Shown: positions 47,375 to 58,100 of the stretch, one piece after another
How positions within the stretch are numbered: position 1 is the first letter of the stretch
Layout: every line of letters begins with the position of its first letter
Made by a program: the position numbers and the translations under genes
Notes under the pieces: generated by a model
The model's database searches: none
Seen by the model: the letters and a program-made list of their open reading frames with translations, nothing else
Told to the model about the DNA's origin: nothing
Assembly: GCA_029948255.1 (NCBI GenBank)
Contig: JALIZF010001790.1
Span: 62,001 to 126,000, forward strand
Direction: 5' to 3'
DNA length: 64,000 nt
Source of the DNA: Telmatactis stephensoni
Taxonomy: Eukaryota; Cnidaria; Anthozoa; Actiniaria; Isophelliidae

Positions 47375-48174
47375 TTAAGGTATTTCACCTCAGTTCGCAA
47401 CCAGCTGTACCGAGCATTTAGATACGGCCGTTTGACTACCTTATTTTTTATCGATTTTCATCAATTTTTCAGACTTCACTGCAATAAGATGGAAATTTCT
47501 AAAACTTGTAAAAATTTCGAATTTGCTTTTTATTAAAGCAGATTTATAAGAGAAACATCAAATTTTCTGAAACCTGATTTCCGAACAAATATGATGGTAC
47601 CTAGAAAAATCCAAAGTGCCACGATAAACTATAGCATATAATAAAATAAATATCTGAAAATCAGAAAAAAATTTCGAGCTGATTTCGAATAATCCGAGAA
47701 AACATTTCGGTCTTGTGACGATGAGCTCGTACGAGTGCATTCGTAAATTGCCCATTTTCTTTACAAAATATTTATTTCTGAACCTCTAATTTGCAGCGAA
47801 AGATTTGTTTGATATATGGAATGAAACTGTGAAAGTACGAAGGTATTTCTCTTCGTAATCATCGAGATTTGATTTTCTAAAGGAACTGTAGTATATTTTT
47901 CAAGTCCTCAAAAGTTTACTTTGAGCGCTATCCTGATTATTTTCAAAACTGTGCCGACGATTTTGTTCTTAATTCCTGAGCTGTTTCTTTATCATATGCA
48001 GAGCATCATCGCGAAGTTTCAATTTGATTGAAACATTTTAACTTTGTCAAAAAAAATAAAAATCTTCGCCTCAAGACGCGTTTGAGACTTCATGTTCTGT
48101 CTACACGGTCGAAAGCCCACGAAGCAGTGTTAATTTATTCAGTGTAAGTAACGCATTCCTGCATGGTAATTATT
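47375..48174 (+). repeat. Left terminal inverted repeat of the outer element
   Basis: About 800 bp, ending inside at GGTAATTATT. The transposase ATG follows 35 bp inside, so the promoter must lie in the repeat. Both copies contain a mirror-image ORF (MGNLRMHSYELIVTRPK), which is not considered a gene. Confidence 0.9.
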
Positions 48175-49393
48175 ATGCTAGTCGTGTTATTTTTCCTTTT
48201 ATCTAATAATGCCGAAAGTTTCTAGAGCTCATCAAATACGTCTAAAAAACCTTTCGAAATGGGCTACAATTAATGAAAACGACAAATCTAAAGGTTTGGT
48301 TGATAGACAAGCTACGAAAAGGGATCAACTCCTTCGGTACAGGAGGGAAAAACTGAGAGCAATCAACCATCAACGACGTCGTAATGGGAAAGTGCTGACC
48401 GCACGTGGAAACTATTTACCTCCTGTACTTCCCAGTCGCTCAAGCAGGAAAGTTGAATTCGACGAAAGCTTGAATGAGAATTACGTAGTTAATCTGCAGC
48501 TATTAATTGATGGTTTGAGTAACTGTCCTAAATGCTGTAAAGGTCCTCCCTCATTGTTGAATATTATAGGACGTCCAGTTCGTGTTGGCCTGGGTGTTGT
48601 TCTGAATATCAAGTGCACCACGTGTAACAATAACTGCACAGTGTGACCCTACCAAACCCATAAATCGGGAACTCATGGTCCAAAAGCTGTATCTATCAAT
48701 ACTCGTGCTGTTCTGGCTATGCTACACACCGGTTAAGGACTAACTCATCTGAATGCAATACTATCCATTCTAGGGATTGGATCTTTGTCAAACAACACTT
48801 TTCAAGACGACAAAAAGAAGTCGGGCTCGCAATAGAATCTTTAACTAAAGAAAGCTGTTCCACTTTTCAAGAAGAAGAAAAAAACACTAGCAGTACCACT
48901 GACATGGGGGGAGATAAACTTGTTTCTGTGTCATACGATGGGGCGTGGCAAAAACGTGGAAAGGCACGTAATTCAACTACCGGTTTCGGGACAGTTATAG
49001 GTGACTCTACTGGAAAAGTGATCGACTACCGAGTAAAATCTAAAAAATGCAGAGCATGTGAAACTGGCAAAAACACCAAACATGATTGTCGTAGAAACCA
49101 TAATGGATCATCAAAGTCTATGGAGGCCGAGATTGCAGTTGAGTGCTTTAGTGCAGGTCCATGCAACGGTGTAAAGTACACTCACTATACAGCAGACAAA
49201 GACAGCACAACAGAGTCTCACATCAAGTATAGAGTTAACTACGACACGACAAAGAAAACTGACCGTAACCATGCCAACCGAACTCTGGGCAGTAGGCTAT
49301 ATGCCATGCAACAATCCGTCAAGGGGCTAACCCCTATGGTTATTGGCTATGTTCAAAAGCTTTTGTTTGTATACTGTGTAGCAAGTAATCAAG

Positions 49394-49951
49394 GTAACGA
49401 AACTGTGATCTTAAATGGCTTAATGTTATTCATTCTCATTCAGACAAGCGCCCTTATACCGTTTATTTTTGACGTTATAACCCGGGGGGGCACTCCCCTA
49501 TATTTGCTATACGTGTATGTGCCGCACTATAGGGTACGATTTTTCGGCTTTCAAGTCTGGGGTAGGGTATCATTTATTGATATTTTGTCTGGGATAGGGT
49601 AGCGTTTTTGTCTGGGATAGCCTAGAGTTTTTGTCTTGGACAGGGTTGGGCTTTTGTCAATCAGGAGGCCGGCCATGATCATGCCGTTACGCGAGTCGGC
49701 AAATGTTTATAAAACCATCAGTTGTACGTCAATACAGCTGGTAGTCTGGGGTAGGGTATACAATTCTCAGGTTTAGTCTGGGATAGGGTATGTAAAATCA
49801 AACATTTAGGTCTGGGATAGGGTCAGGGTTTCAAGGAGCGTGCGGCACACCCCCACCCAAGTTGGGGGCGTTATAATAAGTACCATCCCTATCATAAATT
49901 AGGCGCAGGTTTTGTTTTGTTTTATGCTAATGGAAATTTTATTATTTAAAG
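49394..49951 (+). other. Intron of the Mutator-like transposase
   Basis: Donor CAAG|GTAACG, acceptor TTTAAAG|GTAAAC. Joining gives ASNQ/GKPKDVKKG in phase. Without the MITE the intron would be about 160 bp. Confidence 0.7.
49481..49870. mobile_element. 390-bp MITE inserted in the intron (TTATAA-flanked)
   Basis: Flanked by TTATAA on both sides (49475-49480, 49871-49876). The ends are loosely inverted G/C runs (CCCGGGGGGGCACTCCC left, CCCAAGTTGGGGGCG right) with GTGCCGCAC/GTGCGGCAC mirrored just inside. The interior has repeated GTCTGGGATAGGGTA units. A TTATAA or TTAA target fits piggyBac- or Kolobok-type MITEs. A related fragment lies at about 62281-62375. Confidence 0.7.
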
Positions 49952-50647
49952 GTAAACCAAAGGATGTAAAAAAAGGGTTGAAGTCTCTAGTTAGTCACGC
50001 CTTTGGAAATCACGCTGATTGCAGTTCAACTTGGTGTGGAGCACTCAAAGATCCTAATGCATTTCGCTATAAAGACCTTCCTGGCGGAAAACCTCTCTCC
50101 GGCGACAATCTAAGATCAGCGATAGAAAGTTTCATTAAGCCTTTTGAAAGTGATGAGTGGATCGATAAATTAGCTAATTGTGGCTCAACTCAGAGAAATG
50201 AGAGCGTCAATGGTGTCGCTACAAAAGCACCCAAGACAAGACACTACAGGGGATCCCACAGCTTGAACTTCTGGGTTGCGTCAGGTATTTGTCAGTTTAA
50301 CGAGGGTTTGCAATACTTAACGAAGACAACCGAAAAGCTTGGAATCAAAGCATCTGATGTTACAAATCAGTACGTTCAAAGGGAATCCAGGAAGAGAAAG
50401 AGAGAACAAATTTGGAAGCAGAAGTGGCCTGTGAAGAAGAGAAGGAAAGACCTGAAGAAGAAAAGTACTAGACAGAAAGAAACTCTGGAGCGAAAAGAGG
50501 GATGCACCTATGAGACGGGTGTGTCAGTGACGGACAAAGGCAAACTTATCACAAAATCGATTCTAAGTAGTACACTAAACAGCCTTGGCAACGAAGACTT
50601 CAACGGTGATATTCCTACTGCAGTAGCAGCAACAACGAAGGTCTTAG

Positions 50648-51540
50648 ATGAAACATGAAAAGATCAAAGCATTCTCATTCGACTTAGAAACTACAGGACT
50701 CGGAGAGACTTGGATATCATTCAGATTGCTTGTGTGCCTCTAAACGACACAAGTAAGGATAAAGAATTTAATAACTTCTCTGTCCCAGAGAAAAAAATAT
50801 CATCGACAGCTACCAAGGTTCATAAGCTTTCTACTACTTTTCAAAATGGAAAAAACGTGCTAGTGAAAGAAGGCAAAGTGGTGGCATGTGACACATTCCC
50901 GAAACAATCTTTGATAGACTTCATGAACTTCATTGAAAGAATAAAGAACAGTGAACATGAACAATCCAAGATAGTTTTGATAGCTCACAACGGCGACAAC
51001 TTTGATTTTCCTGTTATTTTCAATTCATTGGAGCGATACTCCCTTACCGACAGATGGAAATCCTTAAATATTGTGTTTGTTGACAGTCTCCCCATATTTA
51101 AAGACAAGCTAAACAAGAAGTCTGGTCTAAGTCTCCCAAAGATACATGAAACCATGTTTCAAGAAGCATTTGACGCCCATGATGCTTTATCTGACGTGAA
51201 GGCACTTTCACGATGCTTACAGAGAGTTGCAAGTAAGCAGGACTATGTCAAACACATGATGACTCTAGATGATGTCAAGGATAAGGTTCAAAAGCAAGCA
51301 CAAATTCGCCAAAAGGTCATTACACTCCACAACTTACCAGTGTCTTCTTCGATGAAAGGAAAAATGGCAAAAGAGGGAATCGACTTTAACTGCTTGGAAA
51401 GCGTTTTTTCAAGATTGGGTTCTAGAGGTCTGATTGGACTTTTAGCTCAGCCACGTGAAGGATCAAAACAAGCAAGAGTTACAAAAAATATTATATATCT
51501 GACAAATATTACCAATTTTTTTGAATCAAAAAAGAAATAA
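50648..51540 (+). pseudogene. DEDDh 3'-5' exonuclease (DnaQ/TREX-like) linked to the transposase
   Basis: The frame opens at ATG 50648 inside the last codons of the transposase (+1 relative to it). It reads KIKAFSFDLETTGLGE (Exo I, D and E), then shifts near 50705 to LDIIQIACVPLND. Exo II is LIAHNGDNFDFPVIFNSL and Exo III is EAFDAHDALSDVKALSRCL, so all four acidic residues and the histidine of a DEDDh exonuclease are present. The fold matches TREX/PML-type exonucleases. Placed directly after the transposase it was either a C-terminal fusion (broken by a shift) or an overlapping second ORF. The role is unknown; trimming DNA ends during transposition is a guess. One frameshift inactivates this copy if the shift is real. 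Confidence 0.85.
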
Positions 51541-51558
51541 AAATAGGTGTGATTATAA

Positions 51559-51585
51559 GTAAGGATGTGACTAAGAACTAGGGAG
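51559..51585 (+). repeat. Left 27-bp terminal inverted repeat of the inner element
   Basis: Exact inverse of 62196-62222. Preceded by ATAA. Confidence 0.9.
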
Positions 51586-52068
51586 ATTTGACCCTAATCC
51601 GGCATATAAAGCCGTTGTAGAGCTAGGAAGAAAATCCTTTAATCTGATTATAGAACAAAATATCATTGGTTCATTCACCTAAAAGCACCAAATTCAAATT
51701 TTGTTCTCTTCGTGTTCTTTACTTTTTACATTTCATGCTTCAATTTCAGGCGACAGAACAGTTTAATGTGTAATTAAAAGACTAGCAAAGCTTCAGAAAA
51801 ATCTACCGTGGGGCAACCAGTAAATTTTGAGTCTTTCGTAATCGATTCCCTCACAAAGAGCAATTTTGCAATTTGAAACCCATATGAACGTCAGGGCTGT
51901 CATAGATCTCAACACAAAACAGAACCAACCTCGCGTATGTTGGACTAAAAACAGTACGGTATTGTCAGTATTTTTACGGTCAGAAATTTATGCAAACGAA
52001 ATACGAAATATCGGGCTATCACTGCTAAAAGATACTTGTACGTGTAAAACAAAGCTAATAAATGTAAG

Positions 52069-52410
52069 TTACAAATCAAAACAGTCAACATCCAAAATAT
52101 TACAAGCCAAAACAAAGCGAATTTGGTTGTAACTAGTTTCTGGATACAAGTCCTTGATTGTGTGTAGCCGTCCATCTCCTTCTTCAATTTGTTTCTTTAA
52201 TCTTTTGAATAACTCTTCATTTAGACTGAGCAATTTGTACACATTCGGTGCGTCCACGTCTTGGTTTGCCACCATGAGGTCAATGGCGTAAACCTCCGCT
52301 GTCTCTGGTTTTATTTTTAGCAATTTGCCAATATCGTGGAAGTCTCTCCCCTCCTTCAGCAGCGCTACCACATTTCGTTTTTTTGGCGAATCTTTAATGG
52401 GGCCATACAT
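52069..52410 (-). CDS. Small helix-turn-helix protein (RecQ C-terminal-like)
   Basis: Intact 113-codon ORF starting ATGTATGGCCCC. The product MYGPIKDSPKKRNVVALLKE continues into GRDFHDIGKLLKIKPETAEV (a helix-turn-helix with the TAEVYAIDL recognition-like helix), then KRLKKQIEEGDGRLHTIKDL and YNQIRFVLACNIL. It resembles the HTH domain found at the C-terminus of RecQ/WRN-type helicases. The divergent F-box ORF starts 370 bp away, so the two could share a promoter. It lies just inside the left end of the inner element and is presumably element-encoded. A DNA-binding role is an inference from fold resemblance. Confidence 0.5.
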   Translation of the reverse strand: MYGPIKDSPKKRNVVALLKEGRDFHDIGKLLKIKPETAEVYAIDLMVANQDVDAPNVYKLLSLNEELFKRLKKQIEEGDGRLHTIKDLYPETSYNQIRFVLACNILDVDCFDL

Positions 52411-52779
52411 TTTATAGAGCCTCTTTTTCTATGGAACATTCAATATAAATGCATTGTAAGCAATGATAGCGTCAGCGTCCTGCGAGCCGTGGCACTGTTA
52501 TGGCTTTTTACTGATATTGCGCTATTTGTACTTTGCAAAGCTAGTTATTATGATACTCACCGTCTCGGGGATTGAAATTTTTGGTCGAGAAGCCATATTT
52601 CTCCTTGAAACTAAAAAGATTTCCAATGTACTAGTAACTCGGAAACGGATCGGTGTGATCGAACTGTTATGCAAGATCAGTTGGCGGGAATTCTCTGCAT
52701 AGGTGACAAAACTGACATTTGATTCCGCAGGGGTAGTAAATTTCAAAGACAAGAAAACTTTTCCTTATACTCAGCCACC

Positions 52780-53594
52780 ATGGATGCTAGATCACCGTTA
52801 TGGGCATATGTTTTTGCGTTTCTCGAACTTGAGGATCTCATCAGAGTCTCCAGTGTTTGCCAGCGTTGGTGGCAAATGGTATTTGGCAGGAAGAGAGTCA
52901 AGGCTTTGACCCTGAATCACCAGAACAACTCAGAGTTGGAAATACCTAACACCAACAAACTATACACGTTCATTCCTGTATGGCTATTTAGTGGTATTCA
53001 AAGTTTGAATGTAGCAGGAACACAAATAACCAATCTACATCTAGTTACAATAACAAAAAATGCCCAAATCCTTGAATATTTGGATATTTCAGCGTGCTCT
53101 AGCCTTGAAGATGTAGCAATATACCGTGCAAAGCGCCATCTAAGTAATTTGGAGCGCCTGGATATATCAAGCAACCCACAGCTATCAATTTTGTGTTTGG
53201 CCTGTTTGTGCACATTGGTTGCAAAAGAGATGAAAAATTAGGTTCAGTAGGGAAATGTTTGCACTTGAGGAGGGGTGCGCACCCCCTGCACCCCATTGCT
53301 GGATCCGCCCCTGAATATCCAACAAAAACATAAAACACCAATTGAAATACCCTAGAGTATTGCTCTTTTTTCTTTCTTTTATTATTTTCAACCAACTATA
53401 GATAATTATTTTTGAGAATTATTATTGCCCATGGTCTCCAACTTAAACCAGATGATTTACTTTTTCTGACAGCAACATTCGAATCAATTTCATCAGGAAA
53501 TCTCGAAATTGAAACAGCCGATGGAGAATATCCACTGAATGTATTCTCTGCTTTTGAAGAAGAGCTATACGACGAGGAGTTTTCGTTCTTCTAA
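52780..53594 (+). pseudogene. F-box/leucine-rich repeat gene interrupted by a 199-bp insertion
   Basis: The ATG is in an ideal context (CCACCATGG). The F-box occupies about residues 1-42 (PLWAYVFAFLELEDLIRVSS then VCQRWWQMVFGRKRVKALTL). Leucine-rich repeats follow (IQSLNVAGTQITNLHLVTI, ILEYLDISACSSLEDV, NLERLDISSNPQL). F-box proteins are substrate adaptors of SCF ubiquitin ligases, with LRRs binding the target. The frame is lost at 53216, where a 199-bp segment identical to 54170-54368 is inserted. The C-terminal part resumes from about 53425 (IIIAHGLQLKPDDLLFLTAT, then acidic FEEELYDEEFSFF, stop 53592-53594). It lies inside the inner transposon, an unusual place for a host-type gene. Confidence 0.72.
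53216..53414 (+). repeat. 199-bp duplicated segment inside the F-box gene
   Basis: Reads as identical to 54170-54368. It comprises the 3' two thirds of a hAT-like MITE (ending CTGGATCCGCCCCTG) plus the same 101 bp of downstream flank. Because the flank is shared, this is a copy of that locus rather than an independent MITE insertion. No target duplication is visible. Confidence 0.85.
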
Positions 53595-54108
53595 ACTGAC
53601 TTGAATATCCGAAACATTATCTTCAAAGACTACATCACGCGATCAGACGTGATCGATCTTTGGAAATACACTGGATATTAGAAACACAAACCTTAGCTAA
53701 ATGTTTAGCTAGTCTATTATAGAAATATTTTGTTCATGTTCAAAAACTATTGGCCGGTTATTTTCATCATTGGCTTTCAGTACCGACAATATTTTAGACT
53801 TCAGCATTCTACAAGTGACCGACAAAACGCTTGTAGTCATATCAATTTTTATCACTATTTTGATACATGATTCACAGTACAAAAACATCAAGTTGTGCAT
53901 ATATATAGATTTTCATAACTATGAAAGAATAATTTTTATTTTCACGTTTTTCAATTATTTCAACGAAACAGATATCATTCTTTTGTGGTAAATGAAAATC
54001 ACTGTTAGAAGTAAAACAGTAATTCAGTTTTTATTATAAAACAGTGTTTCAGAAATCAGTTTTTATTGCTACTGAACAAACCACCTGCTCTTTCACAAAC
54101 CCCAATAT

Positions 54109-54267
54109 CAGGGGCGGATCCAGGAATTCTTTCAGGGAGGGGTGCAGGGTATCCAGGGAGGGGTGAAAATGGTTGCAAAAGAGATGAAAAATTAGGTTCA
54201 GTAGGGAAATGTTTGCACTTGAGGAGGGGTGCGCACCCCCTGCACCCCATTGCTGGATCCGCCCCTG
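54109..54267 (+). mobile_element. 159-bp hAT-like MITE with 5-bp duplication
   Basis: Inverted ends CAGGGGCGGATCCAG and CTGGATCCGCCCCTG, flanked by AATAT on both sides (54104-54108, 54268-54272). CAGGG-type ends suggest a hAT-group element. The duplication is 5 bp rather than the usual 8. Confidence 0.8.
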
Positions 54268-54368
54268 AATATCCAACAAAAACATAAAACACCAATTGAA
54301 ATACCCTAGAGTATTGCTCTTTTTTCTTTCTTTTATTATTTTCAACCAACTATAGATAATTATTTTTG

Positions 54369-55132
54369 TCTTCAAAACCAACACCACCTAACCCACCAAC
54401 CATTGTTTGTTTGTTATTCTTTACAAACTAAAAAGTAGTGTTTTCAAAGACTATGATTTTTATCTAGTAAGTGATATTTAGTAAATGGTCTAGCATCTGA
54501 TTTTGTATTTTACATTTAACTGGAAAACAATTCTTTACTACCCTTTTAAAATTATGATTTATGTTTCCAAATTTGTACAAACCACTCTATAGTACATTTT
54601 CTTTCATGGTCACATTGGCATAAACTGTTTCTCTCATCATTTATGACCATAAAGGAATTGCTATCAAGTGAAAATGGTTATCAATTTATACAAACAAGAA
54701 TATTACCATATCAATACCACATCTTCAGAGTACAATTGGTATAAGAAATGTACAAATCCCAGAATCTAAGCAGTTCACAACTAGTGAATCACATGCTATT
54801 GAATAAACTAAAATACAATAAAATCTCTTTTTAAAGATCCATATACAATATCTAATTTAGAAACAATGACAAGAATTATCTTTCAATGTATGATTATTAT
54901 AATAAATTGATTGGTTGATTGTATGATTATTATAATAAATTTAATACTTGATTGTTTGATCAATAGCAGTCCAGAGTTCACTGACTAAAACTGCTCAAGA
55001 GCTATCACTATTTACATTTTATAAAGGGAAGTGTGTTTTGCTAAACTTAGACTATTTTTGGATATTTTCACAAAAATCACCAATGTTTTGTTGTATCAAG
55101 TTCCACCTTGCCCAAAGTAAAAACCTATTTCA
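54369..55132. other. Non-coding between F-box gene and transposase 3' end
   Basis: AT-rich, no ORF. A 26-bp motif containing TGTATGATTATTATAATAAA occurs twice near 54890 and 54925. Probable 3' region of the transposase. Confidence 0.45.
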
Positions 55133-58100
55133 CTAATTATTATAGAAAATCTGAGTTATTGTGCAAATTTGGATTTGACTTTGCCAGTTTGAAATCATAA
55201 AATTATCAAGCCACTCTACAAATGTGGGTATGTTATCTGTACCAGTCAAAGCAATAACAGGACCACTGTCAACATGTGTGTGAGAATCTGCAAACAGTAG
55301 TGACTTGCTTTGTGCATCAGTTGCTATGAGCATTGACCTTCCATATAAGATCATGACATGGAATGTTCTTGTAGGTGATTTAGCAGCGTTAATCAAGATT
55401 TCTCCCAGAACTTTTTTTACATCAGAACCAAATAAAGGTAATTCAGGACCAATGCTGTTTACTTCCAATTCAGACCCTGCCAAGGAAACAGCTTCAGGTG
55501 CTGTCACATTGGTACCATCTTCGTCAAACAGCTCATCATGAATGTTGTTTCCCTCTCGTATAGATTCAATATAGGCAGACTTCCAAATATGAGGCAAAAT
55601 TCCCTGTCCAGAGAGAATACTCAATTTGTTTGCTCCGATAAGCATACCGAAATGCAAACAAATAAAAACACAAGCATTACTACCATTTCGCCCATCAATG
55701 TTTGATTGACTAAGATGACGAGGAAAATTCCACTCAACTAACCCAGGAAAATTAGCACTTGATTTAGCTGTGATCGGAGAGCTAGCTCTTGTTACATACG
55801 TTGGAGAGTAGCTCTGTTGCTGGATAGGTATAGTACCTGTGTTCTGGTGTGCTGTTGATGACGACGAGGGAGGGTTGGTCTGCTGATGAATAGGTATAGT
55901 ACCTGTGTTCTGGTGTGCTGTTGATGACGACGAGGGAGGGTTGGTCTGCTGATGAATAGGTATAGTACCTGTGTTCTGGTGTGCTGTTGATGACGACGAG
56001 GGAGGGTTGGTCTGCTGATGAATAGGTATAGTACCTGTGTTCTGGTGTGCTGTTGATGACGACGAGGGAGGGTTGGTCTGCTGATGGATAGGTATAGTAC
56101 CTGTGTTCTGGTGTGCTGTTGATGACGACGAGGGAGGGTTGGTCTGCTGATGAATAGGTATAGTACCTGTATTCTGGTGTGCTGTTGATGACGACGAGGG
56201 AGGGTTGGTCTGCTGATGGATAGGTGTAGTACCTGTGTTCTGGTGTGCTGTTGATGACGACGAGGGAGGGTTGGTCTGCTGATGGATAGGTGTAGTACCT
56301 GTGTTCTGGTGTGCTGTTGATGATGATGAGGGAGGGTTGGTCTGCTGATGGATAGGTGTAGTGCCTGTGGTAGGTGCAGTTTGGGATATCTGCTCTGCAA
56401 GGTCTTGTAGGGCTTGTTTACGCTTTCGATGGTAGCTGCTCCACCAGCTCTTAATCTGAGATGCCTTGAGGGGCTCAAGACCTCTCTCTTGCATAACCTT
56501 AATGACTTCATTTGCGTCAGCTCGAATACTGCCTTCACTCTGGGCTTGCCTGTTATAAAAGTGGATCATGATCTCTTTCTGCTCTGCTGTGAAAGTTGTT
56601 CGTTTGCCGGGGCCATGCTTTAATCCAAAGGACAGTTTTGGTCTTCTTTCTACATGTGCATCCTCCTGGCATGACTCCAGTTGTACTTGAACGGAACTTT
56701 CAACAGCATGCTGAAGGAAGCGCACTGTATAGCCCTCACAGGTTCCAGATGATGATGGCTCAGAAGCACTGTCTGACTGAAGCACAGGCATATCCTCTGA
56801 AGTAGCACCAGTTGCTTTGGCGATTGGGGAATCCCTGCCTGAAATGGACTGCATCTGGGCTTTTGTCTTTTTCAGCTCTTTCCCAGCTCCAGCAACTGAT
56901 CTGGCAACAATTCCACCTTCTACTGGAAAACTGAAACTTGCATACAGTGAGATATCCTTTAGTGTTTTCACTTTTGGGGACTTTTTCCTGTCAATGATCA
57001 ACTTGAGGCAGGTCACTTTATCCAAAGTCTGAAATTGTATTAAAATACAGTTACTGTAGGATTACTTATTATTATTATTATTATTGTATTTTTGGAGATG
57101 AAGAAAAAGGATCCAATAGAAATTGATGTAGATGGTCACATTCGGACTAAGGTGTCCTACCACTGCTGCATTGCATATTATGCAATAAATGTGGAAAATG
57201 TCACATGGGTGTGTGGAGATACCAATTTTATTTTCGAGTGCTGAAAAAATCTGAACACGAAAGAGATATATGTATCTCCAAGTGCCCATGCAAGATTCTA
57301 TTTTATGATATAACTACATTGTATCAAAATGACAATTTTATCCACCTTCAAAAACTTTACAAAAATACCAATTTGTCCTTTTCACTAGTGAAAACAACAT
57401 GTTCTTTTCACTAGTGAAAATAACAAGTTTATGGAATCAACAAATATAATTATGTTATAGATACCTTAATGACATCTGCTAGATTTTCACCAGTTACGAT
57501 ATCATTTCCCAGCCGCACCCATCGAATGATTTTATGGCTAATATGGGCAAAATGGGTATCAAGCACAGTTTTGCCCTCTCCGGCTTCAAAAAAGTTATAT
57601 TCCACTAGAGTAAAGTTGAATACATCGTTAACCTCGGCTAAGTAGGTCAACAGAGCACTGTTGCGATAGTGAGGGCCATTATCTATAATAAAAAAAAGGC
57701 AGAGTCAGAGAGAGAGACAATATTTTACAATGCAACATTTTGTGCACTAAATATCATGTCAATTAATGGATATTGTTTGTGATTATTGTTTAAATTTTAA
57801 ATAATAGATTTGTTTATTATTTGTGATTGAGGGAAAGCATTTGAATAAGTTTGAAATATTTTTTACATCAACAATGCAACTTTGAATGTAGCACACAAGT
57901 AACCAGAGCTTTCAATAATATTTTCAGTAAGCAATTGACCAGAAATGTAGGGAGCAGAAATTTAGGTTAAAAGGCAGGGCTCAAAATAAGGGCCGGTCAA
58001 CGGACAATGACCGGCCAAAATTAGTAGTTGACCGGTCAAATGCAAGAAAAAAAAATGTAAAAATTAGCCATGACCGGTCAAAAATTGTTTTGGACAGTCA

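Larger units (their letters stand above)
48209..50658 (+). pseudogene. Mutator-like transposase, with intron, decayed
   Basis: The N-terminus is basic (MPKVSRAHQIRLKNLSKWA), then LLIDGLSNCPKCCKGPPS and IKCTTCNNNC, two CxxC knuckles. The catalytic region from 48904 has VSVSYDGAWQKRGKARNSTT (first Asp), GKVIDYRVKSKKC and CRRNHNGSSKSMEAEIAVEC (second acidic site). HYTADKDSTTESHIK follows, and NCGSTQRNESVNGVATKAP (third site) lies near 50180. This order and spacing are typical of the Mutator-like transposase domain common in cnidarian repeats. An intron (49394-49951, Q|G junction in phase) is preserved and contains a MITE. Lesions are a TGA at 48644, a TAA at 48733 and a one-base loss near 48793. 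The last codons overlap the exonuclease frame. Inactive, but recently so. Confidence 0.85.

Noticed and set aside
47558..47755. 65-codon ORF in both outer terminal repeats (also 62954-63151)
   Set aside because: It is kept only because the repeats are near-identical. Too short, no homologue recognised, and in the position expected for promoter sequence.
51866..52132. 88-codon plus-strand ORF near the inner element's left end
   Set aside because: No domain, overlaps the better-supported minus-strand HTH ORF, ordinary composition.
52830..52870. Second hammerhead-like core on the minus strand (CTGATGAGATCC ... GAGAAAC)
   Set aside because: Stem II does not close and GAAA is not directly adjacent. 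It is F-box coding sequence.
53412..54387. ORFs containing KIIKERKKSNTLGY on the minus strand at two sites
   Set aside because: They are antisense translations of the duplicated 199-bp MITE segment.
55812..56368. CRISPR-like array
   Set aside because: The 66-bp units are contiguous and coding, so this is a coding minisatellite.
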